A DNA stretch of 64,000 nucleotides from Euonymus europaeus (GCA_963580455.1 OY756958.1:19542501-19606500); one strand, 5' to 3'. Shown: positions 34,801 through 47,025, counted from the first letter of the stretch. Program-made: numbers and translations. Notes: a model not told the origin generated them from the sequence alone.

Positions 34801-37500
34801 CCCTTGAGAGATCTTGCCAATCTCGTAAGTAGTTTTCTGAATTAGTTTATTTTACCCATTGAATGGTATTAATAACATGCTCTTGAGAACTAAACCATTG
34901 TCGCACAGACATTGATTATGGGAAACAGAGATGACATAGACGAGATGTCTGGAGGAAATGCTAGTGTTCTAATAACAGTTTTGAAAATGATTGATAAGTA
35001 TGATCTATATGGGTTAGTGGCCTACCCAAAGCATCACAGACAATCTGATGTTCCAGATATATACCGACTTGCTGCAAAAACAAAGGTTTGAGAAAGTTCT
35101 TAACTCCTAAAATATATTTGTATGGATCTATGTAGGTAATAAGCTAAAAGTTGGAAATGTGGCAGGGAGTTTTCATAAATCCAGCATTGGTTGAACCTTT
35201 CGGACTTACACTGATTGAGGTTGGTTTCAATCAATTAGAAATGTTTATGATGTATTTTTATTCTTTTTCAAACCTTGTGATATCAAATTATGATCTATAT
35301 TTTTAATACCACAGGCAGCAGCGCATGGCCTTCCGATGGTGGCTACCAAGAATGGTGGACCAGTTGACATCCATCGGGTAAATCTCAATCATTTCAGAAG
35401 TATTAGCTCCTTGGAAAAACAATTCGGTCATTTTTAAAATTCTCTTTTTGCATATGATAACCTGAAAGCTGGACGAGAATGACATAAAATTTAGAAACTA
35501 AAAGCAATCATATGTTGTTGGAAATGTCATGGAGATTCTAAGTTGTCTTCATTTGTCCTCAGTTGCTCTCTTTTCTTAGCAATCTAGAAGATGCATAGAT
35601 AAGATTGATTGATTTAAGGTTTCGATAACTCAATCTTTCATGATTCTTGTTTTGACTTTTAGGCATTGAACAACGGTTTACTTGTGGACCCTCACGATCA
35701 GGAAGCAATTGCTGATGCTCTACTTAAATTGGTATCGGAGAAAAACTTGTGGCATGATTGTAGAAAGAATGGTTGGAAGAACATACACCTTTTCTCATGG
35801 CCAGAGCATTGCCGCACATATTTGACCAGGGTATCAGCCTGTCGGATGAGGCACCCTCAATGGAAGACCAACACTCCAGGAGATGAAGTTGCAGCAGAAG
35901 AATCGTCACTCAATGATTCCCTCACAGACGTGCAGGACATGTCTCTTAGACTCTCTGTTGATGGGGAAAAGTCTTCTTTCAATGAATCCATTGACTATAC
36001 AGCTGCACCTGTTGGTGACCTTGAGCTGCATGACCAGGTGAAACGTGTTTTAAGCAAGATAAAGAAGCCAAAATCATACCAAAAAGATGTTGAAGGTATA
36101 AAAAAACTACCTGAAAATGTACCAACCAAGTATCCTATGTTGAGGAGGCGACGTAGATTGATTGTTATAGCACTTGACTGCTATAACAATGATGGGGCTC
36201 CTAAAAGTAAGTTGATTCAAACATTCCATGATATTTTTAAGGGTGTTCGTTCAGACTCACAATTTGCAAGGACCTCGGGGTTTGCCTTATCAACGGCAAT
36301 GCCAATATCAGAAATCATAAATTTCTTAGCATCAGCAAAGATTCCAATAAATGAATTTGATGCACTGATTTGTAGCAGTGGGAGTGAGGTGTATTACCCA
36401 GGTACTTACACTGAAGAAGACGGAAAACTTTTTCCGGATCCAGATTACGCATCACATATTGACTATCGTTGGGGTTATGAAGGACTTAGGAAAACCATTT
36501 GGAAGCTAATGAATACAACTGAAGGTGGAAAAGATTCTAGTCAATCTTCCAGCCCAATTGAGGAAGACGTAAAATCGAGCAATTCTCATTGCATTTCATG
36601 CTTGATAAAAGATCACACTAAGGTATATAAAACAACTGAATGCAATAATTTTCCAACAAGAAATGGTCAGTTTTGTTGAACGTTCTCATAATGCTTTACT
36701 TTTGCAGATAAAGAAACTTGACGATTTAAGGCAGAAACTTAGGATGCGCGGTCTTCGTTGTCATCCAATGTATTGCAGAAATTCCACTAGAATGCAAATC
36801 ATTCCTCTTCTTGCATCTCGAGCACAGGCACTCAGGTATAAATATAGTCACAGACTTTGGAGGACTTCTACATTCCATCATGATTGTCATAGTGTTATTC
36901 ATATTTGCATAGCATGTAGTAAAGTGTTTTAATTATTTTATTCATTTCTCACTCATTGGAATTTGGGTTGCTCATATGAACTCCATAAATCATATATGAT
37001 TAATTGGTTATGAAATAACTTAAACACATTTTTTTTCTATTATAACTCATTTTTGGACTTTATTAAAAAGCTTTCAAAAGTGGTCCTTCAACTGGCATAT
37101 GAATGCTCTATCAATAACAAATCAAAAATCATTGGGGTCTATTGTGTGCAATGTGGTTTGATTTTAATGACTCTTGATATTGATTCTACGTTCTTACCAT
37201 ATCATTTTGATGATTAGGTACCTTTTTGTCCGTTGGAGATTAAATGTCGCGAACATGTATGTTTTTCTTGGGGAAAATGGTGACACTGATTACGAGGAAA
37301 TGATATCTGGGACTCATAAGATCTTAATCATGAAAGGAGTGGTGGAGAAGGGCTCTGATGAATTCTTGAGAACAACAGACCTAAGAGAAGATATTGTTCC
37401 CACAAAAAGCCCTTTTATGTCTAGGATAAATGGGGATGCAACTGCTGAAGAGATTTCTAATGCCTTGAAGCAATTCACAAAAGTTTCTGCTAGAATTTGA
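31484..37500 (+). CDS. SPS3: Sucrose-phosphate synthase, SPS3F / family B type
   Basis: Makes sucrose-6-phosphate from UDP-glucose and fructose-6-phosphate in the cytosol, the controlled step of sucrose synthesis. Twelve exons join in frame: 31484-31762, 32512-32744, 33311-33374, 33446-34141, 34464-34598, 34693-34824, 34909-35085, 35166-35219, 35315-35377, 35663-36622, 36708-36835, 37218-37500 (TGA), giving 1067 aa, a normal SPS length. The start [17 protein letters not shown] matches remembered family-B proteins. Also visible: R-N-L-S at residues 148-151 (the position of the regulatory serine 158 of spinach SPS), [34 protein letters not shown], and the GT4 E-x7-E motif (E582 to E590 in [12 protein letters not shown]). 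A C-terminal SPP-like domain starts near residue 775. There LDCYNNDG replaces the catalytic DLD-type start of real phosphatases, so that domain is probably non-catalytic, as in other SPSs. Intron 1 has a GC donor; all others are GT-AG. Confidence 0.96.
31769..31809. repeat. (TC)n(TA)n compound microsatellite in SPS intron 1
   Basis: About ten TC repeats run directly into about ten TA repeats, beginning only 6 bases after the end of exon 1. Confidence 0.95.
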
Positions 37501-37999
37501 TATGGATGTGAGATCTTTGATACACATATATATTGAAAAATTACTATGGAATTCTCATCGTTAAAGGTGGTGAACTATTATGGATCTGTTATACATGTTA
37601 ATTTTGACTATTATAAAATGTTATATTGTTGTTAGAATTGTACAAAAAATGGTTGAAATAATAAACTTTTGTTGTATGAGTTGCTAGCTATTTGTCAGAT
37701 GGGATTGGAAGCAGCCAAATGTTCTCCATTTCCCTTGTGTCTCCATTCATTTGAATGTGATCAATGAGTTTTATGGTGTTGTAGCTGCATTTTTCCTTAT
37801 TTTTTGGATAATATGGTGTTACTCCTTTGCTTAAATCATTGTGTTTCAAGTTCTTAAAATATGTGGTAAAAGTGTAGAGTCAGAAAAAAGAAAAACCAAA
37901 GCGGCTTAGGCTGCTCATAAAGCTTGTTGGAGTATCCACAAATCACACATCGAAAAGAAATGTGGCTATTGAGTGTCTTATAATTATGTGAATATAATT
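37501..37999. other. SPS 3' UTR and spacer
   Basis: AATAATAAAC near 37660 may serve as the poly(A) signal. Nothing else is recognisable before the 5S-like repeat units. Confidence 0.45.
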
Positions 38000-38170
38000 T
38001 GTAGTACCCGGCTCAAGTGGACGAGTGCGACAAGCTTGGTCGTACTAGGCGATTTATTGAGTGTCGAGCTCAGTACTTTCAATCTCACATCACCAAGGGC
38101 AAGATCTAATATGCAAAATTTAGTAGACCAAATTTCGTAACATGTCGCAACCGATTTTCCTTGTACGAGT

Positions 38171-38276
38171 GGTATCAAATCCCTTTAGAACTTTGCAGTT
38201 AAGTGTGCTTCTGCGAGAGAAATATTGGGATGGGTGATCTCATGAGAAGACAAAGTCGAGCAGGTACTTGGGAGGG
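38171..38276 (+). pseudogene. 5S rRNA-like segment, copy 1
   Basis: GAACTTTGCAGTTAAGTGTG, then CTTCTGCGAGAGAAATATT and GGGATGGGTGATCTC follow the order of plant 5S rRNA (GAACTCCGCAGTTAAGCGTG, ...GCGAGAGTAGTACT, ...GGATGGGTGACCTCC). The 5S 5' third is not conserved, so this is not a functional 5S gene. Confidence 0.75.
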
Positions 38277-38513
38277 CCCAAAGCGGACAAATTGTGACAT
38301 TAGTTGAAATGCGGTTGTTATAGTTGTAGTATTTGCCTCGAGTAGGTGGGTGCGACAAGCCTCTACAATGCAAGCTTCGTCGTACTAGGCGAGCTATCGA
38401 GTGTCAAAGGGGCTCAGTGCTTTAAATCTCACATCGCCCAGGGTAAGATCTAATGTGCAAAATTTAGTAGATCAAATTTCCTAACATGTCATAATCGATT
38501 TTCCTTGGAGGAC

Positions 38514-38622
38514 TGGTATCAAATCTCTTTAGAAATCTGAGTTAAGAGCATTTCTGCAAGAAAAATATTAGGATGGGTGACCTCCTACGAAGACAAAGTC
38601 ATGCGAGTACTCAGGAGGGTCA
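38514..38622 (+). pseudogene. 5S rRNA-like segment, copy 2
   Basis: It keeps AGGATGGGTGACCTCCTA exactly, the intermediate element/C-box region of the pol III internal promoter. The A-box part (GAGTTAAGAGCATTTCTGCA) is more decayed than in copy 1. Confidence 0.75.
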
Positions 38623-38858
38623 AAACCAGACAAATTGTGACATGGGTTGAAATATGGGCTGTTACAATTGTAGTACTCGCCTTGAGTGGGCAAGTGCGAC
38701 AAACCTCTACAATGCAAGCTTGGTCGTACTGAGCGAGCTACCAAGTGTCAAAGCGGCTCAGTGCTTTAAATCTCACATCGCCTAAGGGAAGATCTAATGT
38801 GCAGAATATAGTAGGCCAAATTTTCTAACATGTCACAATCGATTTTCCTTGGGGGAGT

Positions 38859-38913
38859 GGTATTAAATCCATTTAGAACTCTGCAGTTAAGCATGCTTTT
38901 GCGAGAGTAATTA
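38859..38913 (+). pseudogene. 5S rRNA-like segment, copy 3 (truncated)
   Basis: GAACTCTGCAGTTAAGCATG and CTTTTGCGAGAGTAA are the closest of the three to 5S over the A-box. The unit ends before the C-box. Confidence 0.7.
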
Positions 38914-39849
38914 TTAATAAAAGTACTTAAACTAAAATAAGAAGCTCAAATACTATGCATACATGTAAGTTTACAAATGGCTTCTAAGATTATCTTACCC
39001 TCTAAGTTGAGACCACCTTAGAGTCTTAGACACCCATCTGTTGTAGGGCTATAGCCAAGAACAAATGCAAGAATAATTATTAATAAAACAATTGTAAATT
39101 CTCTTCAATGCATTAAATTCTCTTCAAAACTTTATTTATATAACATGATGCATGCAAGACGATCTAAAACGCAACAACGGCCTAGATCACAATAACATGT
39201 CCATGGAGAAGTAAGAAAGAATAATAGAATTCAACAAATATTCATGGACTAATATTCAACACAAAATTGAGCGACAAGTGATGAATTGTAGGAATAAAGG
39301 AATTTAGGAATTTGGAAGGTTCCCACAATAATAAACAAGACATGCAAACAAGATCCAAAGAAAGATGGAAGTTTCCCTACCTCTATGGACTCTTGACAAT
39401 CCAACAATCGAGTTTCTAGCTTTAAGGCGCTATCCAAAGAGTTAATCTATTCAAAATTAACACACTATAACTTAATTAACAAAAACTAGAATCAATTTCA
39501 CAAAAACCTCAAATTGTTCAAGAACCCTAGAAGTCAATCTTCACTAAATCTTGCAATACTTCAATACAAGGTTATAGAGATCTTACCCAAGTGAAGATGA
39601 GTAGACAGTCTTACAATTGAACCTAAATAATAATTTTTTATTGGTCAAAACCCATTTTGCAGCCACTCAAAGAAATGGAATAAAATTTGATTAAACTACC
39701 TTGATTTGGAGCCAAATGAAGAAACTAAGTAGTTGGTGGTGCTTGGCCAGAAGTGGTGACTGACCAGCGACTGGAGTTGGCCAAAAATTGTTGAAAAAAT
39801 ATGAGAGGTGGTTGGCCAAAGTGATGGAGGCTGATGATGTGGAGCTAAC
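38914..39849. other. Non-coding spacer
   Basis: No coding region is recognised. AATTATTAATAAAA words recur near 38911 and 39073. The 39690-39850 stretch is GC-richer and continues a minus-strand frame out of the gypsy fragment, but has no domain. Confidence 0.4.
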
Positions 39850-40540
39850 TTTTCCTTCTCAGTAAACCGTTTGATTCCTCGCCTTGGAGACACTTTAAGG
39901 AACACTTTATCACCATATTCAAATTCAAGTGGTCTTCTCTTCGTGTTGGCGTAATTCTTTTAACAATCCTGAGTCGCTTTCAACTTTATTGAATTATTCT
40001 AATCTTTTCGATCGTTTCCTTCACGAGGTCTGGACCCAGAAGTGCACTCTCACCAACTCTTTCCCAACACAATGGAGATCGACACGGTCTATCATATAAG
40101 GCCTCATATGGAGCCATACTAATGCTACTTTGTAGCTATTGTTGTAAGTAAACTCTACTAGTGGTAAATGCTCTTCCCTATTTCCTTTGAAATCAATGAT
40201 ACACACTCTCAACATATCCTCCAACATTTGAATTGTACGTTCACTTTGTCAGTCCATTTTTAAATAAAACGATGTACTAAAATACAACTCAATTACCAAA
40301 GATCCTTGAAGGCTTCCTTAAAATTGCAATGAATTCTCATAATTACTTTGAAGTGAGCAAATATTGTCAATCGATCAACAATCACCTAAACCGACTCATG
40401 GCCATTTAGATTTTTTGGTAACCTTGTCATGAAATCAATCATAATATGATCCGACTTCCATTCAGCTATAAGAAGTGGTTGGAGAGGCCCTATTGGCTTT
40501 TGATGCTATCCCTTCACTGGTTGACAAGTAAGAAAATTTG
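39850..40540 (-). pseudogene. Gypsy integrase, C-terminal part (left piece of split element)
   Basis: Minus strand from 40540: a KPIGPLQPL-like linker (about 40500), an integrase core remnant with stops (near 40430-40300), then QSERTIQMLEDMLRVCIIDF (about 40250-40190) and HLPLVEFTYNNSY (40175-40140). The C-terminal part is RRPLEFEYGDKVFLKVSPRR (39950-39880). Many frameshifts and stops occur. It connects in order and strand with 52102-54340 across the hAT insertion. Confidence 0.85.
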
Positions 40541-40970
40541 ATAGAAACTAGGGTTGGTAATAGGGTGGGGCAGGGGCGGGTTTTCCTTTCCCATACCCGC
40601 CCCCATCCTCGGCCCTGTTCCCAAGTTTTGATTCCTTGAACCCGAACTCGATGGGGATGGGGAACACCCATCCCTAAACCCTAAACTCGAACCCGATGTC
40701 ATCAACATCCAAAAATTAAAAAAATACACAATCAGTTATCAATACATGATAATAATAGTATAACATTTCCAAATTACATCAAAATCATCTCCCAATCAAT
40801 ACTTTTTTTTTTGGCAAAGAGTTATTTTATATCATAAAAGGAAGAAGAAAAGCCCTTCTCCGGGGGCTAACAATGGGGGGACATACACCAAACCCGGAAC
40901 GAGAAGAAGAAAACAATTAACGAAGAAAAGCAGGTCTTGCAATACAAGACTTCAAAAACCAACAAATAAA

Positions 40971-42290
40971 CTAAGATTTGAATCTGACAATAGGAACTCC
41001 CAATTGATCCATCTTGAGCATGCCTTTAGCTTTGACTGGTAGGTCCCTGAACCTGTAAATTAGCTGAGAACTCCTGTTGTTTGAGGCCCTTGTAGCCATA
41101 AGGTCAGCCACACTATTGATTTCATGATAAATATGACAAAAGGTAATTTGAGCATTTGTACGATAAGATATAATCTGCCTTTTAATGCAAATCAAACTCC
41201 AAGGACAACAATAGTTGGAAGACAAAATATTAATTACGACCAAAGAGTCAGACTCAACGATAAGATTATTATAACCAAGAGAAAAATCCAAGAGGATACC
41301 ATCTTGAATAGCTTTGAGCTCAGCAAAAGTAATAGAATTGATACCATAATAATTGGAAAAGCAACCTTTAAAGTTCCCAGCATGATCTCTAAGGACCCCC
41401 CTCCTCCCGAGTGTCCAGGATTTCCAAGAGAACTGACATCACAATTAATTTTCAAAACATTGAGAGGAGGAGTGGTCCAAGTAATTAAACAAGGCCTGCG
41501 CTGCATAGGAACATACAAAGTAATATTAAACAAGGCATTTATAAACGGATCTTGAATTTGAACCTTGTAGACCTTTGTAAGGCTAGCAAACTGCAGCTGC
41601 GTTTGGTCAATAATACATGTTATAATGGAGTCAGAAGAAGGAAAGTTATCTTCATACCTTCCTTTGTTTCTGGCCAGCCATAAATTCCAACAGATTAGAA
41701 CAGGAATCATGGTCACTAAAGAGCCCAAAACATGATTTTTCTTCCTAAAACTCCACCATTCAGCTAGCAGTAAATGAATTCCAACATATTTTAAATTTAA
41801 ACCAAAGATTTTGTAAAAGAAAGACCAAACCTGCACAATTGTAGGACTTTCCACAAAAACATGATGAGCACCTTCAGATTTATTAGAAGCACAACATTGG
41901 CATTTAGAAGCTGAACTAAAACCTTTTGTTTTGGGGTTATTATCCAAAGGTAGTCTATTGTGCAATAATTTCCACATAAAAATAGATATTTTAGTGGGGA
42001 TTATCTGGTTCCATATTGAGTTAAACATAGGATTTAGGAGTTGCTATTTCTAAGTATGTGCCAAGCAGATTTGATAGAGAAAATTCCATTAACATTTGGA
42101 GTCCATATCAACATATCAGGACTATCAGTCAAAGAGATGTTTTCTTTAGTAATAATATGAACAATAAAGTCAGGAACCAATTTTCTCAATTTGTCAACAT
42201 CCCGAGTGTTTTTCCTAATGAAACTATTTAGGAGAGAAGGCCATTGAGGATTAATTGAGATAATCTTGGCTATTGGCCCACCATTCATCC
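40971..42290 (-). pseudogene. LINE ORF2 C-terminus: zf-RVT and RNase H
   Basis: Minus strand: a reverse-transcriptase-associated zinc-binding region (WTPNVNGIFSIKSAWHIL at 42100-42050, PTKISIFMWKLLHNRLPLD, then C..C....H) is followed by RNase H. RNase H reads PPLNVLKINCDVSSLGNPG with the first acidic residue present, and after a frame change near 41350 continues NLIVESDSLVVINIL and INSVADLMATRASN. A stop near 42030 and this frameshift break the frame. Confidence 0.85.
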
Positions 42291-44333
42291 AATTGTCTCT
42301 CTAGATATTAATCCTCCCATCACCTATGATAAACCTAGACTTATCTTCCATCATGTCTCTCACATTACATAGTCTTTTCCAGGTTGGAGACCCTGAAGAA
42401 GAAGCAATAGCAGGGTGGTCTTTTTTGCAATAATTTTGGAACATGAATTTTGCCCAAATTGAATCTAATTTTCTGAATTTCCACCATAGTTTGCCTTCAA
42501 GGGCTTTGACAGTTTCAGAAAATTTTCTGATACCTAATCCTCATTCATTGAAAGGTCTAGTTGTTTATTCCCAAGAAATCCAATGCAATCTTTTACCAAA
42601 TTCAGAACAACCCCAAAAGAAATCAGTACACAAAGAATCCAACTGAAGCATAATTTTTTTTGGAGGGCCTAAGACAGCAAAAAGGAAAGTAGGAAAAGAG
42701 GAAAGCACATGCTTAATTAGAATTAATCTTCACCCATTAGACAACAACGAAGAACTCCACTTGAATAATTGGCTTTAAATTTGTCTATGAGATTATCAAA
42801 TAAACAAACTTTCTTTCTAGAATACATCAAAGGGCAACCCAAATAAGTCATAGGAAGATTTTTTTTTTCAAAACCAGTTTGATTTTTTAATCTTTCAATT
42901 CTAGATAGACTCGTATGCTTAGAAGATATTAAGCAACTTTTATCTTTATTCACCATTTGATCAGAGCAAAACTCATACTCAGCCATTGTTTTCATGAGAC
43001 ATGTAATTGCTTTCTTAGATCCATTAGAAAAAAGTAAAATATCATCCGCATATGCAAGATGAGATATAATATCTATTTTTCTACCAGTGTAAAAACCAAA
43101 GGAAGGGTTCTCAAGATAGAGCTTGTTTAGGTTTCTTGACAAGGATTCAGCCATGATGAGGAAAAGGCCAGGGGATAGAGGATCTCCTTGCCTTAAACCT
43201 TTTTCAGATTTAAAAAAACCAGACGTTTTACCATTGATGAGCATGGAGAACCAATTGTTTGAAATAATATTCCAAACTAAGTCAATCCAAGGTTCACTAA
43301 ATCCAAATTTTCTGAGGATTTTTGTCAAAAACAACCACGATACACGGTCATAGGCTTTGGCCATGTCTAATTTAATCATAACATTGCTTCCACGAATTTT
43401 CTTATTAATGTTAAAAGCAAGCTCCTGAGCCAATAAAATGTTATCAGCAATATCCCTGTTTTTCACATAAACACGCTGATTGTGTGAAATGATCTTAGGA
43501 AGAATGATACTTAGCCTGAAAGCCATGATTTTTGAGAAAATTTTATTAAGAAAGCTACACAAACTAATAGGTCTTAATTCAAAAAAATTTGTAGGGTTGG
43601 CAACTTTAGGAATTAAAGCTATCAGAGTTCTTGAACAAGACTTAGGGAGTCTATAACCAGGCCAAAAAGCTCTGCAAGCATTTCCAATATCTTGGCCGAT
43701 GATATTCCAGCAACTTTGAAAAAAGGTGCCATTATAACCATCCAGACCAGGACAACTATTAGGATTAATAGAGAAAACCACATGTTGGACTTCTTGATTA
43801 GTAGGAGGGCTGTCTAGCAGCTCATTGTCATGTTGAGAAACAAGTTTGGGAATCTGGTCAAGGAATAATTCAATTCTTTTGATGTCAGGATTGTGAAAAG
43901 ATTTAGAGAGGTGATTTTGAAAAAAAGTTCTAATCTCAGTTTCAAGTTTTTGACCTTGACACCAATTTCCACTTTCATCTTTAAGTTTTTCAATAAAAAA
44001 CTTTTGTCTTTGAGATTTTACACAAGCATGAAAAAATTTGGTATTGGCATCACCCTCTCTACACCATTTGATTTTAGCTTTTTGTTTCCAATAAGATTCT
44101 TCTTTGTTGAGAGCAGAAGCTAATAGAACATTTTGCTTATTAAGAGCAGATCTATTAGCACTACTAGGATTAGCATCATAAACACATTGGAATTTTTCAA
44201 CCAAAATTTTAGCTTTTTTGATATTTTGAAAAATATTGCCAAAAACATTTTTATTCCAAAGTTGAAGGTCCTTTTTAAGTCTCTTAAGTTTTTCACGCAT
44301 AACTTGAATTGGAGAACCGGGTAAACTAGTGTT
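42291..44333 (-). pseudogene. LINE ORF2: reverse transcriptase
   Basis: An open minus-strand frame from 44333 to 42723. It holds the linker (KKAKIL..., YWKQKAKIKWCREGDANTKF), FFELRPISLCSFLNKIFSKI, NVMIKLDMAKAYDRVSWLFL, EKGLRQGDPLSPGLFLI and the active-site box HLAYADDILLFSNG, all intact. The thumb (YLGCPLMYSRKK) follows. A frame change near 42725 leads into a thumb/connection remnant down to 42291. Only a few lesions separate it from an intact frame. Confidence 0.9.
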
Positions 44334-45092
44334 CTAGCTATTTCTAACTAAGTCCATGAAAGAATTGTGAGAAATCCAAGCATTTTGAAATCTAAAAGGT
44401 TTAGAACCATGATGAATAGAGGAAACTAATTTGATTAAAGGGGGAGCATGATCAGAGTTGGTTCTAGATAGATGAGAAACATTGGTTATAGAAAAATTTG
44501 ATATCCAAGAATGGTTAGCACACACTCTATCAAGTCTAGCCCAACAATGGTTATTAGACCAAGTATACTTACTGCTAGAGAAACCTAAGTCAAAAATCTT
44601 AGAATCATTTAAACTATTATGAAAATCGTTGGAAGCGACTCTATTTATATCATTAATACCTCTCTTTTCAGAGCTGGCTAGCACAACATTAAAGTCTCCT
44701 CCTACACACCAGGGAAGGTCAAGAGAGGATATTCTAAGGAGCTCCTTCCAAAGAGGCATTCTGTCAATTCTATTATATTTAGCATAGACAGCAGAGATAA
44801 GTGAAGGCCCTTTTCCAAAGTTTACCTCCATTGTTAGGATCTGATCATGGTTGGAGTGCGTTTTAAGAGGAATGCCTTCATGCCAAAGCATCCAAATTTT
44901 ACCATTAGAATTAGAAGAGAAATTTTTGAAATTGATTTTTTTGGCAATAGTTTTGATTTTATCAATAGAAATCATAGACTCTAGAAGGGCAAGAATTTGA
45001 ATTTTATGGATTTTGCACAGAGACTTCAATCTCCTAATAGAAGGGGAATTCCCAACTCCGCTAATGTTCCATATTAAACAATTAAACATCAT
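44334..45092 (-). pseudogene. LINE ORF2: AP-like endonuclease
   Basis: Begins MMFNCLIWNISGVGN and shows ALLES (catalytic Glu region), WCVGGDFNVVL and SDHAPPL, the conserved blocks of the L1 endonuclease that nicks target DNA. A single amber codon (44334-44336 on the plus map) separates it from the reverse-transcriptase frame. Its ATG overlaps the end of ORF1 by 11 bases. Confidence 0.9.
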
Positions 45093-45721
45093 TATTGGAG
45101 TTCTTGCTATTGTGTGCTAATCTTAGCACCCTAGGTGAAGATTTCTTTTTAGTTTGAGATTTAGCAACCTTTTTCTTACTAGTTGGCTCTTCAAAAATAA
45201 CCACGGCCAGGTCTATTCCATTTGGATTTATCGTGTGATTTTCAGAGTTACTATAATGCTTGTAGATTTGTTTAGACATATCTGTAAAGCCTTCAGCATT
45301 ATTTAGTTTATTCTGAATTTCTTGATTCCTATGGACAACTAAAGTAGAATCATCACGAATACTAAGAGGGATCATGCACTGGGTGGTGGCTGCGTCATGA
45401 CATAGAAGTTGAGTGATATTATCGGCTGAGGTAGATCTTCTAAAATCGTGAGATATTTCGAGTTGGTTTTGATCATTATTAACTTGCTCAGATTCATTCT
45501 TATTGAAATCATCCTTATTAACATTATCAATTTCTCGATTTGCTGTGTTAATTGGATCTCTCCCTACGAGGTCAATTTCTGGATCTAATGCGTCTAATAT
45601 GGAAAATCGATTGTTAATAGGAGTTGGGCTGTCAGAATCACTATCACTAACATTGTCACTTTCTTTTGGATTGGCTTTAAAGCTTTCAGGGACATCGAGG
45701 TTGGATTGAATTCTTTGGAAA
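45082..45721 (-). pseudogene. LINE ORF1, 3' part
   Basis: The minus-strand frame is rich in Asn, Asp and Ser, with NNRFSILDALDPEIDLVG, and ends in a lysine-rich SKKKVAKSQTKKKSSPRVL tail. It is the C-terminal part of a plant L1 ORF1 (nucleic-acid-binding). The DUF4283/zinc-knuckle half is missing because of 5' truncation. The ATG upstream at about 45756 lies outside the LINE, in the target duplication and hAT sequence, so it is a chance start. Confidence 0.7.
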
Positions 45722-45737
45722 ATCTCCCAATCGATAC

Positions 45738-47025
45738 ATAATACAACATTAAGCAAACTCTATTACACTACCGTGAATTTGGACAACACATATTAGTATA
45801 ATACACCTAATAATCCAAAAATCAAATGGATTTTGGATTAAGTTCTGAAATAGTCTCTTTTTTTAACCTTAAGTGATGACCCCAATAGTAAAAAAAGCTC
45901 CAACTTGGTAGCCAAACGGATGGAATTTTCTTCTTCAAAAGGGAAGAAGAATAAGCAAAGCTCTAAGGGTGCAATTTGTCTCTAGTCCAATTGTGAAGTT
46001 AGAATAAGCAGATCTAACAAACCTCCAGAATCCACCGAAGAATTACAAGCCACAAAACGAAGATGTGGACAGAGGCGGTTCGCGGGATGGCGAGAGTGAC
46101 AAATAAGTTAGTCGTCGGAGATTGAGAATGCAGAGATGGCTCGAGTGATAGAGCAAGAACCATATTGTAGAGGTGGTTCGCAGCATTGTAGGAGACGGAA
46201 GAGATAAGAGTGAGTCATTGGAGATCGTAGAACGCAGAGGCAGGCAAGCGGTTGAGCGCCTCACAGGAGTGACCGTGACAAAGTGGGCTGCTCACTGTTG
46301 GCTACTGCTACCTCTTACTTTAGCCTTTTAGGATTTACTGTGAAATTAGAATTAGCATTTAGAAAAGAAAAAAAATTCAGATAAAATAAAATGCTCAAAA
46401 GTCAAAACGTTTAAAATATTTTAGTATTTCACATTATGGTCATTAAAACTTTGGCATAAAATGTTGAACAATGAACACGTCCATTCCATATAGTCTAGGC
46501 GTGAGAGTTAATTAAACAGTGAAAAGTTTATACAAAGTAATAGATATTAGCAATTTAATATTTACGTTTTTTTTTAAGATATCATTATAATGAATTATGA
46601 TTATATCAATGGCCCATATTAGATACCCTAAAATATGATTAATTTATCCAACATTTATATTTTTTTATTCCTAAAATATGGGCCATGGATTCAAGATATC
46701 ATTATACCAATGCCCCAATTTATCTAATGACTTAAAATGAACAGTTATTATTAATGACTTATGAGAGATTGACTATTTGACTGTATGTTTTGTTTTTTAA
46801 GATTTAAGAACCTGCGTCGTGAGACCATGTATCATGTATGGCTATATTATATATCATGTATCATGTTTCATAGTCCTAAACGTAAAATGGGTAAACCCTA
46901 AACCTTTCACCTTTCTAGAGGATCTAAATCCTAGTCCCTAAACTATATATCAATATATGTATTAGATAGACATGCAACTACAATACTATAATATATTAAT
47001 ACACACACATGTATATATATATATA
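45738..47025. other. hAT element interior between LINE and Mutator insertions
   Basis: Mostly AT-rich and non-coding. The 46040-46310 part is GC-richer with no recognisable protein. 46863-46973 is a copy of 51469-51563. Confidence 0.5.
46863..46973 (+). repeat. Direct repeat A, left copy
   Basis: ATGTTTCATAGTCCTAAACG, then GTAAACCCTAAACC, ...CTAGTCCCTAAACTATATAT and ...ATTAGATAG. It matches 51469-51563 in the same orientation, with a few substitutions and small indels. Confidence 0.9.

Larger units (their letters stand above)
38000..38913 (+). mobile_element. Three head-to-tail 5S-bearing units, Cassandra TRIM LTR-like
   Basis: Units start TGTAGTA at 38000, 38325 and 38669 (lengths 325, 344 and a truncated 245). 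They share a first half (GTGCGACAAGC..., then TCACATCRCC, ATCTAATRTGCA, CGATTTTCCTTG), then a segment like the 3' two-thirds of plant 5S rRNA. They end in a ...TTGTTATAG / ...CTGTTACAAT stretch. LTRs with built-in 5S sequence are the hallmark of Cassandra terminal-repeat retrotransposons in miniature. Here units join with no internal domain between them, so they look like a tandem LTR array left by recombination. Copy 3 breaks off within the 5S part, at an ATTATTAATAAAA word. Confidence 0.7.
40803..45721 (-). mobile_element. L1-type LINE, 5'-truncated, with 16-bp target duplication
   Basis: A minus-strand non-LTR retrotransposon. Its 3' end has a short poly-A (T run at 40803-40812). ATCTCCCAATCAATAC (40787-40802) and ATCTCCCAATCGATAC (45722-45737) flank it, a 16-bp duplication with one mismatch. 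It holds the end of ORF1, all of ORF2 and a terminal RNase H. The 5' end lies inside ORF1, the usual outcome of incomplete reverse transcription. It is inserted within the hAT element. Confidence 0.9.

Noticed and set aside
38171..38913. Functional 5S rRNA genes
   Set aside because: Only the 3' two-thirds resemble 5S, with many substitutions and one truncated copy inside LTR-like units.
45722..45756. ATG giving LINE ORF1 an apparent complete N-terminus
   Set aside because: It lies in the target-site duplication and the host hAT sequence, outside the LINE; the true ORF1 start is missing.
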